Shown here: piece after piece, positions 20,584 through 31,252 of the stretch
Layout of the letters: each line of letters begins with the position of its first letter
Numbering within the stretch: the first letter of the stretch is position 1
Assembly (NCBI GenBank): GCA_037893245.1
Contig: JBAIAA010000313.1
Coordinates: forward strand, 248,001 to 312,000
DNA: 64,000 bases
DNA from: Crossaster papposus
Lineage: Eukaryota; Echinodermata; Asteroidea; Velatida; Solasteridae
Direction of reading: 5' to 3'
Program-made: the position numbers and the translations under genes
The notes under the pieces: generated by a model
Databases searched by the model: none
Told to the model about the DNA's origin: nothing
The model's input: only the letters and a program-made list of their open reading frames with translations

Positions 20584-23500
20584 AGTGTTATTATCGTTTT
20601 GGTTTTGTTTAATGGCCGCCAATAATGCTTGTTACCACATAATTAATCCAGTAATAATCATATGGGCGACCATTTTACAAGAAAAAGGAAGAAGTTAAAA
20701 GAGCTAAAAAATGCCACCGCCCACGCTGCAATGCTATCACACATTTTCCAACTCTGGGTGTGCATACCTTGCCAACAAATCGCTAGGAGCATTACTTATT
20801 TATACCAGTAGGATAATTTTGATGATGTTTTTTATATTTCTTTGCATATTTTTTTGCATACGTAAGTGCTGGCATCATCATGCCACAAAGTCTCTTTCAT
20901 CGGACCGGAGTACAGCCCATACTCTGGTAACCCACCCCGTTGGTTCCCACCGCACACAGATAACTTAAACTGTAGACGAACGGCCACTGCGAGTCCGGCG
21001 ACCACGGCGAGTACGGCGACCACGGCGAGCTCGGCAACCACGGCGAAGCCGGCAACCACGGGGAGGCCGACGACCGCGGCGAGGCCGGCGACCACGGCGA
21101 GCCAAGCGACCTCGGCGAAACCGGCGACCACGGCGAGCCAAGCGACCTCGGCGACCACGGCGACCACGGCGAGCCCGGCGACCACGGCGACCACGGCGAG
21201 CCCGGGGATCAGTAAGATGTTATCTAATACGATTTAAGAAAAAACTACTATTCTTTTGCTAGACAAACTACAGCATTATGACTACGTTTCAGGCCCGAGT
21301 ACATGTTGCCATGATACTCACGCTTTCCGTTGCATGCGCAGATCTATCTTTGAGCTTGTGGTAGGGTAGGGTAGGGTAGGGTGGGGTGGGGTTGGGTGTG
21401 GGGTGTAGTGAATTGGGGAGGGGGAGGGGTGGGGTGAGGGGGGGAGACGGGGGTGCCAGGAGTTCTGGACATCTCCCGAAAGTTTTGAAAGCCGCAATGC
21501 TTCTTCAGCCTATGGTAATTTGATAATATAATAATTTAGGAGCCCATTTTTGAGTCGTTAGAGTGGGGTGGGGGGGGATTTACATGTATACACCGATATG
21601 GTTTTATTTCCCTCTTGACGGCAACAGCTGTGTGTCCGAGTCCAGAGCCTCTTGGAATGGAGGATAAGACAATCACCGATGATCAGATCAGTGCGTCCAG
21701 TGGTGCTTACCCATGTTGTCCTGCCTGGAAGGCAAGACTGAACTCTGACGATGTATGGATAACATCGACGTAGGTAGCAAAGGGAACTGTAGTTAGCCGT
21801 CGCTTATTAAAGGTAGTATACACCATTTGCAGATATCGAAAATATTTACTACCGAATTATTAAGAAATATCCTACTCATCTGAAAGTAAATGTTGATTCT
21901 GGGCATCCAGCAAAATGATTGCGCTAGATATCCTGTAATTATTCCGAAAAATAGAATTTTATAATGAAAAATTCGCGATCGCCGTCCGGCGATCGCAAAA
22001 AACAAAGATAACATAAGAATAACTGCTCGACGCCGGTTGAACAAACTCGCTGTTTTTCGTGCTTTTCTCGGCATCCATGATTCTAAAACTTTGGACAGCT
22101 CAGTTAAACGATATTTACTATAAATACAACCCCCCAAATCTACTCATTCATGATAATTCAAGCAATGACCAATGGTGTTTACTACCTTTAACACCCATCA
22201 CTAAAAGGAGTCGCCAATGATGTACGCACAAAATGCCAAGATTTTAGACACCCCCGTACTGCATAAGCATGACAAACGCATACACCCACATTTCTGTTTT
22301 ACTTTTCAGACTACCCTATTTTATTACCATTTTATTGCTGTAGTATAGGTTGTCCCAGCTATTTTAACAAAAATATTTTTCATTGAAATTTGTTCAACTT
22401 TGTCGTTCAACTTTGTCGTCCGAGAAAAAATAGCAAGTGAAATTATTTTCTTGTTGACGGAGGAAAGGCAAACTAGCACTGACAGTAAACCTAAACAAAT
22501 AAAAAAATACCGTTAACATTAATATCAAGTGTATTGAAACTTGAAAAATCGAAAGTCTTAAAGAGGCTTCAATAGTTTAATCGTTCAATTTGTTTGCCAA
22601 TTTCTCTCCTGATGAACGTGGGTTTGTTTGCGGAGCGTGTTTACGTCATTGTTCTTATCCCCCTTCGCTCTTGGTGCACAGTAGCTACGGTTCCTGGTTC
22701 CAGGTGAACCTGACTGAAAGTACAGTGGTGTCTGGTGTCATCACAAAAAGCGGGTGGTACTATAACAGCCCTAGATGGGTAAAGAAGTACAAGGTGGCCT
22801 ATCAGAAAAATGTCACATCTGCACTTGAACACGTGACCGATGCAAACGGAAACGTCAAGGTAATGTTCTTTTAATTCTGCTGCCTTGACCCGCAACATTT
22901 TCCCTTTTATTTTTATCGGAAAATGAGGGCATCGGCGTACCTCAAAACAGTTCCCGCCTTTATTAAATTTTACCAATGAGGAAAAACTACCAAGAATTTG
23001 TACATGTACTTTAAATTTCAAAGTGAACAAAATAAATTGGCAAGGCGGGACTCGAATCTTCGACCTCCGGAATACCGGACCGGCACTCCGCCAACTTAGC
23101 TATTTTGCCCTATATTTTCGGTCTCTCGAATTGTCAGTATCTTTGTTTAAGGCGCTAGTCGAAAGTCATTAACACCAGAATGCCGTGAGTAGCACCTTTT
23201 GAACCATTTGGGAGGCTGCCAACAAAATTTGACTTATATCAATCAATTTCAAACGTTATGCTTACTAAATTAGTCTAGTGTGTGATTGAGTCAAGCACAC
23301 ATCAGACTAATTCAGTTAACATTAAGTTTGAAATTGATTTGTTTCAGACAAATTCGATCTGTGAATGCTGCCTTTCTGCAACAGCTTAGATAAATTCGAT
23401 CTAGAGTGACCAACATTTGAAATTGAACTTTTGAATTTTATTCAAATTCACGAACTATCACATTTCATTTCGTCCAAGGACAAATTTCACACGCTTTTAA

Positions 23501-24029
23501 TTCACCAAATCAATTTAGTAATTTACCATTGAATTTAGGTCACTCCAAAATTAGGTCACTCCATCTAAAAAATGGCTTCAGATTATTGCTCATTGTTTAA
23601 GCTGTTGTTTAGACGATTTTGATTTGTAATGGCGAATATTTTTAACATGGTGTCAACATAGGGGGACCAAATGTTGAAATTGATTGATAAAGGATTGCAT
23701 TGGTATGGTTAAAGCGTGTGATTTGTTTTTCTGTGACGAAATGTGAAATTTGGTGAATTTGAATCTAAAATGCTTTAAAATAGCGGGGAAAACCTATAAT
23801 TTGGGGGAATTACCTCCCCTCTTCCAGTATTGTCCCGATTATCAAAAAATAATAAAACGTATAATCTTTGCTTTTGTTGCAGGAGTTCAATGGTAACGCC
23901 GGTGACATAACTGCTGTCACTAACATGTTCGATGAAAGCGTGTTTGCCACTTTAGTGCGTATTGAGCCTACTAGTTGGTATCGTAATGCTTGTCTGCAAT
24001 TGGAGTTGCTTGGATGTCGCCATACTTAA
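19654..24029 (+). CDS. Secreted single-domain discoidin (F5/8 type C) protein, five exons
   Basis: Gene model from splice sites and phase. Exon 1 is 19654-19702 (MDGVVVWVVLRISALA, phase 1). Exon 2 is 20867-21211 (345 nt, phase 1-1, two Cys, then a Thr/Ala-rich mucin-like stretch). Exon 3 is 21628-21769 (CPSPEPLGMEDKTITDDQIS, the start of the discoidin domain). Exon 4 is 22682-22859 (SWFQVNL, VKKYKVAYQ) and exon 5 is 23883-24029 (EFNGN, LVRIEPTSWYR, CLQLELLGC, TAA). The product is 286 residues with exon 2 or 171 without it. Exon 2 completes the leader as ALAVLASSC. N-glycosylation sites NLT and NVT are present. Such domains bind glycans or membrane lipids outside the cell. AATAAA lies at 24038. 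Several other leaders upstream are phase-compatible. Confidence 0.8.
20159..20510. repeat. Dispersed repeat with TTTATACCGCGCTATACC start, in intron 1
   Basis: Begins at a TAATAATA run, then TTTATACCGCGCTATACC and AAGCTCATAGAGCC. It ends with CCGGGAGTTTGTTCCAGA and GGAGTTATCTCCGGC. It resembles the SINE-like repeats with an ATATAGCGC start, one of which lies at 50170. The copy at about 35397-35749 comes from the D1/D2 duplication. Confidence 0.5.
20990..21206 (+). repeat. Coding minisatellite, GCGACCACG / GCGAGCC units
   Basis: Units of 9-15 bp such as CCGGCGACCACGGCGAG are repeated about 15 times within exon 2. All unit lengths are multiples of three and the frame is kept open, giving a Thr/Ala/Ser/Pro-rich stretch likely to be O-glycosylated. 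It is much more GC-rich than its surroundings. Confidence 0.75.
21355..21460. repeat. G-rich TAGGG tract, intronic
   Basis: Five GTAGGG-like units followed by GGGGTGGGGTTGGG and further G runs. It lies in the intron between the Thr-rich exon and the first discoidin exon. G-quadruplex formation is plausible. Confidence 0.8.
21811..22187. mobile_element. TTAA-flanked MITE (piggyBac-type), intronic
   Basis: TTAA at 21807-21810 and at 22188-22191 bracket inverted ends AGGTAGTATACACCATT (right end inverse with one change). There is no open frame of note. It contains an exact GGCGATCG/CGATCGCC palindrome and an inside related to the segments next to the piggyBac zinc-ribbon relics at 10385 and 29300. 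The TTAA duplication and this link both point to piggyBac. Confidence 0.75.
22188..22681. other. Intron remainder before discoidin exon 4
   Basis: AT-rich intron sequence with no recognisable feature apart from the acceptor TTGGTGCACAG at the exon. This side is not duplicated in copy A, where satellite occupies the place. Confidence 0.5.
23039..23109 (-). tRNA. tRNA-Thr-like sequence, degenerate copy
   Basis: The duplicate of the 2072-2142 sequence in the matching intron. The acceptor ends GGCAA and TTGCC and the B box GATTCGAGTCC remain. The anticodon loop is CCGGTAT, with C in place of the invariant U33, and the T-stem is poorer. It is a pseudo-tRNA or SINE head, not a working tRNA. Confidence 0.4.
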
Positions 24030-24037
24030 TTTGGCTA

Positions 24038-24043
24038 AATAAA
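24038..24043 (+). terminator. Poly(A) signal AATAAA of the discoidin gene
   Basis: A canonical AATAAA nine bases after the stop codon. The interrupted copy A has AATAGA at the matching place. Confidence 0.6.
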
Positions 24044-24186
24044 TGATATTCTAAAACTGAGTACTAATTGCACATTGCACTAAGATGAGGTTTTAACTAA
24101 AATTCATTACCAAACTATCCAGAATAACCGATATAGACTCTACGCGTTAGGAAGGAGCCGGAAGGCAATTTTGTATACCACCCAGA

Positions 24187-24533
24187 CAAAGTTAACAAGG
24201 GTAAACATCCTGTGCGTGCATCGTGGCTGAAAAACAAAACAAAAAAAACCTCTGAAATACAGCTAAAAAAGTCCAGGGCAAGGTTTGATCCGGATCCGGG
24301 TACCATATGGGCCTGAAACGTTTGTCTATGTTAGAATGACACTTTTCCAGGTCAAAATGACCCCTACAAGGAGCCAACGAAAAGTCATTCTGACCCGGAA
24401 GATCTGGTGTTAGGCCCCTGATCTGAATCAAATCTGACGTGGGACTTTTTAAAGTGTATTTCAAAGATGTTCTTTGTTTTGCTTTTCAGCCACGATAAAC
24501 GCACAGATGTTTAACCTTGTTTGTCCAGAGGAT
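24187..24533. mobile_element. Fold-back MITE, copy B
   Basis: The same inverted-arm element as at 4865-5215, with arms carrying ATCCTGTGCG and ATCGTGGCTGAAAA and the CCAGGTCAAAATGACCCC centre. About 45 bp just outside its left arm (TCTACGCGTTAGGAAGG) are absent from copy A. Confidence 0.7.
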
Positions 24534-24599
24534 ACAAAACATTGCCCTCTGGCTCCGCCCTATAACGCACAGAGTCGATCTATTTCTAGATAATTTATA

Positions 24600-26840
24600 T
24601 TATAATTTATACTGTAAAAACTTGTACCGCGTAAACAAATCATATTTATCTTTGACATTTTTCTCTGCACGTCTATAACAGTTCATCTTAAATTGATGCA
24701 CAAATATTAATAGTTGTGGCACTTAATATGATTAAATTGACTATTTAGCACAGTCCAAATTACAAGAGCAATGTACTCTAATTTTGAAAATTTGTTTGAC
24801 AAAAACGTTCATTTTTGTAGAAGTCCAAATACTATACGTATTGAGTATGAGCACATATTTTTTTGAAGTAACGGCTGTGCTTACATTACAGTCGACAGCA
24901 TAATTATAGTTCATTCTTTCGACAGATTAACTCACCACTTATTCAAGAAAACTGCGTAAAAGAGGTTAACAGAAAGTAATCAAGTTCATAACCTTGGATT
25001 TTGATGGATTTTCGTTGTTATGCACCGCGTGTAGAGTAGTTACGAAAGATAAGAAAATGTAACATTCTTATGTGACAACGTTCAATATGCAATGGACCTT
25101 ATTCATGAGGAAGCCATTTTGGTTATGTTCCCTGTGTGCGTTTTATGAAGTGTGAACTGTTAAATGGGATGGTGCCAGACTATTTTTGCATTTTAGCCTC
25201 ACTTTCAATATTTTTTTAAAATGTGGTAGAAAACAAAAAGGTAAATGTTTATTAATAAAAAAATATTCATTTGAGAAGACTGGTATTAATTGGTAATTAA
25301 CTTTAGGTCATTTCTATCCCCAAGTTAAAAACAAGAAATTGTTGCCTCACTTTCAATTTAAATATGGCCGACTCGTGAATAAAGCCATACTGTTAGACAT
25401 TCAACAATTCTAATATTTATGCCTTGCTCATTATTCATAAAACATGTAGATAGAGATGACACTAATAATTTGTCTATAGAAGTTAATAAAATTATTTAGC
25501 AATGTGGAATACAAAGTCGTAAATTTGTGGAATTCCTGGCATTGAGAGTTGTAAAGAAGATTTTGTTTTAAAGGTGGTGCTCGCCTATTATTTCTATCAA
25601 AGTACTTTTGTGCATGCATGACTACGCTTCTTTGGCAACAAACGTAGAGGAATTTTACGTCACTGCTCCAACACGAGTTGAAATAATAGTCTAAACAAAT
25701 CGCATTCTGTTTGGCCCAAACCCAGGGAAGTAAAGGCACTTATAATCACCTAATTGTTTTTAAGGAATACAGTGATCCAGTGAATGCCCCACATAATTCT
25801 GAAACAACAGACAAGCAATGCTAACCGTCAGCAACAGATCATTTGCGACCAACTCCGTTTTCGTTTTCTTCGATCAGTTGCGCGTTTATGTCATAGGCCT
25901 ACTTAAAATATTTTGCGCAATTCAACTCAAAATCAAAGTCATACCACTTTAGTGTTTTACGCATGGATGACCTGTCACAGAAGCGTTTCTTCAGAACTGG
26001 TATGGTTTCTATGGTTACAGGATAGAGCAGGGAGTCTATTATTTTAGTGTGATTTATTAATGGCTTTGTTGAAAGTTCCTGTTAATTTTTAACATCTGCC
26101 ATTGAAGTCTACTCGCTCCATCTCCATTAAGAGGCATCAGTGTCATATTTTTGTCAACACTTTCGTATTTATATAATGCCGCATGGTATCATCATTGATT
26201 AATGAGTTTATAGTTAATGGCATCGTTTAATTATGTATTGTAGCAGCTTAAAACTCTCGATAGCTTATATAGCTACCGCAGCACTGAAATAGAACACACG
26301 TAGATCTAGTGTGAGACACTTAAAATGAAATATTTGGGGGATTTGTGCCATCACTGATATACAAGTATGACATTAGGCACACAGTCAGGGTATGTCATGA
26401 GAAAGATATTTGGATATAGGGCATTCGCAGATTTGTCCTTCGAAAATTTTTAGGTAGAATAACAAGCAATTTTCTAACTTTTAAAAAGTGGCTTGTTTTT
26501 CTACCTCATGAGACATTTCTTCAAAGGACCAATCGGCGATGGCCCTGTTGCCAAATATCTTTCTCATGTCGTACTCTGAAGGTGTATTTGCCAAATTTCA
26601 TGCTTGTATCATCAAAGGCGCAATCACATCACCTATCTGCCGTACTAAACGGGCGAGTTGGTCTTTCCAATATACCCTGGTTCTCTCCGAAATGTTGTCT
26701 TTCCAAAAACCTTAGCCCGTTCGCCGTTGTTGCGCACAGCTAGCTCTGCCAAGACGAGGTGGTGTAGTGTTTTGTACCTGGGAACATACGCTCATTTCCC
26801 ATCCAAAGATTCAATTGTCAATTATTGCAGCTCAGCTGGG
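24600..26840. other. AT-rich non-coding DNA of duplication copy B
   Basis: No gene is seen. It aligns with about 5840-8010. It includes the inverted CATGAGAAAGATATTTGG arms near 26395 and 26550. A minus-strand frame at 25431-25739 is the counterpart of one in copy A but differs at its ends. Confidence 0.55.
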
Positions 26841-26847
26841 AGCGAGA

Positions 26848-26893
26848 ATGAACGGAGCAGTAACTTGGATTCTGATGCCATCAGCAATGACGG
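26848..26893 (+). CDS. Signal-peptide first exon, type W, copy B (MNGAVTWILMPSAMT)
   Basis: The duplicate of the exon at 8020 with Asp2 changed to Asn. The phase-1 end and the G|GTACGT donor are intact. It lies downstream of the only complete discoidin body, so within this window it has no body to splice to on its 3' side. Confidence 0.55.
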
Positions 26894-27173
26894 GTACGTT
26901 TTAGTTTTCTACATTAAAGGATATGTACAACATTTTCTTTTGGTGTAATTTTCAAAAATATCGTATTTTCAGTTTTCACGAAGAGACGAATTATAATTTG
27001 TCCCTAGACAGAGCGTAGATAGAAATAACATTGCTCCGAGTGCAAAAACACCGTGGGATCCCATTAGTTTAAAAGGCATAGGAGTAATTTGTTTCACGCC
27101 AACTGACTTGTTGCCTGCGTTGCATCATCTTTAATCAATTCGACCCTCTGAGTACGTTTCGTTTTTTCGTTAA

Positions 27174-27700
27174 TTGCCTAGACCAACCTTGATTGCTAAT
27201 GAGGAGTCTGTGTCTGTTACTATAATCTGTGTCCGTTTGTACGCAGTGCCGCGCTGTTTCATAACGATTCGTGACTGTTTACGAACGAGATGCTATTCAT
27301 TGTTTAGATTCAAGGTGATGTTTTTGTTAGTTTCAAGACGGTGTTTTTCTTCAGCTAGAAACTGTAATTACCAGGGAATGCCCATTGGCTGTTACATTGC
27401 CCGCTTCTAGCGTTAGCTCCACCCATGCTGTAAACTTGCGCCAATTATAAATGTTTCTACTTTTCGCGCAAGTGCAGGCTCGTTCTTGATTGGATGTAGG
27501 TTGGCTATGACGTCAGCCTGGTCTGTGGTCTCCGGCTACTTGGCTGACGTGGCAAACTACGTACGTTTGAGTACTTGCCGATATACGACGAACGCTAACG
27601 AAGTGTTCAGCATTTCGTCTATAAGATACGGTTTCGAGCTACGATTTATTTAGTCTCTTTCCTGTCAGTCTGATCGTCGTGCGTAGCTGCCTATTAAAGC
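27174..27700 (+). promoter_or_regulatory. Promoter-like cassette P4, TATA at 27620
   Basis: A full-length version of the cassette: core at about 27177, the TATGACGTCAGCCTGG block at about 27505, and TATAAGATA at 27620, followed by the type A exon at 27942. Copy P1 lacks part of the middle block. Confidence 0.45.
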
Positions 27701-27941
27701 CGCGTTGGTGTATCGATCGTTGAAGTCGCTGATGAATAAATCTAAAACGGAATTTCGATCTTTGCATTATCGGGCAAAGCTTTGGTTTAGTTTAAAGCTG
27801 AGGCGCTTCTCGATTGTTGTCGAGTTATAAACGTGCGTATAGTAGCACTTTAGTTGGCTAGCATTGGCGTGAGTCGTTGATAATTACATCCTATAGCGGA
27901 TTGCCAGGATTGGTGCTCAGAATTCACCTAAATCTTGGAGA

Positions 27942-27987
27942 ATGGATGGAGCAGCAGCTTTGGTGCTGATGCTGTCAACAATGACAG
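27942..27987 (+). CDS. Signal-peptide first exon, type A, copy B
   Basis: Encodes the same MDGAAALVLMLSTMT leader as at 8962 and ends in phase 1 at G|GTAAGATG. No discoidin exon follows it in the rest of the window. Confidence 0.6.
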
Positions 27988-29049
27988 GTAAGATGTATTA
28001 TCTGTGACATCTGTATTATCTGTATTTCCTCGAATTCTTGACCTGTTTGTGAGCATTTATAGACAATCTCCATCAGGATCAGGGGCGTAGTGTGTTATTA
28101 TTATTATTTTTTCTGGTAATGAAACTAAAGATTCCTCAAAAGCACCCTAGGCACTGTAAATGAAGAAACCTGTAAAGAGAAGACAATGAGAAGAAGGTAC
28201 AGCTTTGGAGGTGCGGGAAAAACCCACGGAATCAGGCAGGGACTGAAAACCCAATCCACACTTCACAACAAGTTGACTTTGCCCTCACAAAAACATCATC
28301 AATCATGGCCCAGTGAAAGCTGTTTAGAGTCACAGAAAATAATAACAACGGCTGTTTATAATCGCAGAAAGGTCTTCAGTCTGTATACTGTACTTAGGTT
28401 GTCTCAACTGTTTCAAACAGTATTTTATACGTGAAATCAAAAACTGCCCTTCCGCATGGGCACCTCCGCGACGCGGCGTAAGTTTTTTTGCTTTGCAGCT
28501 CGCAGGGATAACCCTTTCAGTACCAAGGCATATTTTGTCACTATGCTTAGGTTACCACAGTAATATACATGATATGACCAGTTAATGACCAAGCACTTTT
28601 TTCCAAGTTTTAGTGTATAGCGCCCTCGCAAGGCAAAGTAATGAAAGGCCACTCTTCTTTGAAGTGGTGTTGAATCATAATGGATTGACAGTACCCCCAA
28701 AGCAATGACTATTAGATTAAATATTATTGGCCTGTGAGAAGTTTTTTTGGAAGGGGTGGGAAGAATTCCATATCTCACCCCCACTTTTTTGCCCTTAATA
28801 TGACTTGACAACTACCAAGAAGTGTAAATCTGATACTAAAAATTTTACTTAGATTTACTTAGATTTTATTCAAAATGAAGGAAATCCGGACTATGAAGGT
28901 AATTGCACAAACATACAAAATGGGTACACTATGGATGCAGTTAAAAGTTCAAATGAAGGCTGCCACGTACCCCTTCCCCCCAACTCAATGTTGGGTTGGC
29001 GGTGTGTGCACCAACTCTCCAACATTGAAATGGGGGGGGGGGACCACAA

Positions 29050-29259
29050 TTAAACTTGCTCGGGCGAATGCTCATCATACAAACTATAAAACTTCTTAAA
29101 GCATGGCAGTACACACATTAGTTTGTCACACTGTTTACAAATCATGCGAGTTTTAGTCCGCTTGGCTCTGGTACTGCAAACAACACAGTTGCGCTTTTTG
29201 CCGGCAGAAATTCTCCCAGGATAGTGATGTGTCGGAAAGCGGCTGGAACCACGTGACAT
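29050..29259 (-). pseudogene. piggyBac transposase C-terminal zinc ribbon, relic B
   Basis: A 69-residue frame with KKRNCVVCSTRAKRTKTRM and ICKQCDKLMCVLPCFKKFY: the paired CxxC motifs and CVxPCFxxxH/Y tail of piggyBac transposases. It is detached from any catalytic domain. Being open, it is better preserved than relic A, but its context is the same deletion derivative. A retained role of a lone zinc-ribbon domain cannot be excluded from sequence. Confidence 0.7.
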
Positions 29260-29746
29260 TTGACTGGCATGCTGAGCTGGGTTGTGCTTCCAAGTGTAAA
29301 TAAGATTTATTAAGAAGTATATTACTTCTCTGAAAGTAAATAATGATTCTAGGCATCCAGCTAAATTATTGTGCTAGATAGGCTGTAATTATTCTAAAAA
29401 CTTGAATTTTATAAAGACAAATTTAAAATTAAAAAAAAAAAAGAACAACTTCAGAATAACAGCCTTAAGATTCAGGTTTCAATAAACGTCGGTTAATTTA
29501 ATAGCGGCATCGCTTAACACATGAGTTGTCGCGTTACAAAGGTTTGTGTTTCCCGCTAATGGTTTCTAGGCCGAAATCAAATAAGTGGATAGCAACGAAT
29601 ATTCTGGAGAGGTTAATATTGTCAAAATCAGTTTCAATCATTTAGATTACGAAAATCATACAGGGGAAAATTTGACCCAAATCATATTTTCCACTTTCAC
29701 GAAGAGACGAATTATAATTTGTCACTAGATAGAACGTAGATAGAAA

Positions 29747-31252
29747 CTAGAGCTAATGTGCTTCAGGAAGCACGGATATCAGCCTAAATAGTCTTTTGTA
29801 AGGCTTGTGTGAACCGCCTCGCACTAACCACTTGGACGGTGATGACTATACCACTCCCAAATTTCAAAAGCATCTAACCAAGTTGACTGAAATCGGCTAA
29901 AGAGTATAGAAGAAAATACATTTGATATGCTTCAATATAATGCCCTCTACTGACCATTAGTTGACCAGTGGCCAAATTAATTAGATCAAGGCTGTGGGAG
30001 AAGCATTTCGTTATTTTGACAAAAAAATGACCCCTACTGACCATTAGGTGACCACTGGTCAAATTCTGTGAACAACTTTTACGAGTTAATTAGATCAAGG
30101 CTGTGGGAGAATCATTTCGTTATTTTGAAAAATAAATGACCCCTACTGACCATTAGGTGACCAATGGCCAAATGTTGACCCCTACTGACCATTAGGTGAC
30201 CATTGGCCAAATTAATTAAACCAAGACTGTGGGAGAAGAAGCATTTCGTAATGTTGAAGAAAATGACCCCTCCTGACCATTAGGTGACCACTGGCCAAAT
30301 TATGTGAACAACTTTTACGAGTTAATTAAATCAAGGCTGTGGGAGAAGTATTTCGTTATTTTGAAAAATAAATGACCCCTACTGACCATTAGGTGACCAA
30401 TGGCCAAATGTTGACCCCTACTGACCATTAGGTGACCATTGGCCAAATTAATTAAACCAAGACTGTGGGAGAAGAAGCATTTCGTAATGTTGAAGAAAAT
30501 GACCCCTCCTGACCATTAGGTGACCACTGGCCAAATTATGTGAACAACTTTTACGAGTTAATTAAATCAAGGCTGTGGGAGAAGTATTTCGTTATTTTGA
30601 AAGGAAAATGACCCCCACTGACCATTAGGTGACCAATGGTCAAATTCTGACCCTACTGACCATTAGGTGACCATTGGCCGAATTAATTGGACCAAGACTG
30701 TGGGAGAAGAAGCATTTCGTAATTTTAAAGAAAATGACCCCTGCTGACCATTAGGTGACCATTGGCCAAATTATCGGTGTACACCCTATGTGAGGCTTGG
30801 TCCAGAGATATAACTGACCAAGTTCGACATGAATTGGATCAAAACTTTGGGAGAAGCAGCATTTCCTAATTTTGAAGAAAATGACCCCTACTGACCATCT
30901 GGTGACCACTGCCCAAATTCTGTGAACAACTTTTATGAGGCATGGTCCAGAGATGTAACTGGCCAAGTTTGACAATAATTATACCAAGACTGTGGAAGAA
31001 GTAGCATTTTGTACTTTTAAAGAAAATGACCACTAGGGACCACTAGGTGACGTTTGACCACACCTGCTGATCATTACAGATAGAACTCGGGTCAAGGAAG
31101 ATCCTGTCCAAATTTGGTTGAAATCGGTCAAAGAATTTGGCAGATATTGAATTTGGCAGATTTTTTTGTGAGCGTTTGCCCGAAGAAAGAAAGAAAGAAA
31201 GAAAGAAAGGCGACGAATACAATATATCAGCCTGCTTCGCACGGCTGATATA
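29747..31252 (+). mobile_element. Pearl/HINE-type non-autonomous Helentron-like element
   Basis: Inserted into a known cassette sequence (GATAGAAA|TAACGTTGC elsewhere). The 5' end has a hairpin (GTGCTTC and GAAGCAC) and ATATCAGCC. The body is tandem core repeats around GACCATTAGGTGACCA, with a 236-bp unit seen twice (about 30185-30656). Next comes a GAAA microsatellite (31182-31209). The 3' end is a perfect hairpin TATATCAGCC / GGCTGATATA, which is also the inverse of the 5' word. This left-core-microsatellite-hairpin layout is that of pearl elements and HINEs. No coding capacity. Confidence 0.7.

Larger units (their letters stand above)
22682..29730 (+). repeat. Segmental duplication, copy B (pair of about 1724-10830)
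   Basis: Starts at the discoidin exon 4 and proceeds through exon 5, the fold-back MITE, both first-exon types (W, A), the promoter cassette, the poly-C hairpin and the piggyBac zinc-ribbon relic, in the same order as 1724-10830. Differences include the LINE (only in A), about 550 bp missing from B near 24590 and about 170 bp missing from A near 8560. Similarity by eye is high but clearly below that of the D1/D2 pair. Confidence 0.8.

Noticed and set aside
21355-21400. Telomere-like TAGGG repeats
   Set aside because: The units are five to six bases, irregular, and embedded in an intron. They are not TTAGGG arrays.
29880-31090. Spaced direct repeats as a CRISPR-like array
   Set aside because: Eukaryotic context, and unit lengths and interiors are repeated too. 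They are core repeats of a pearl/HINE-type element.
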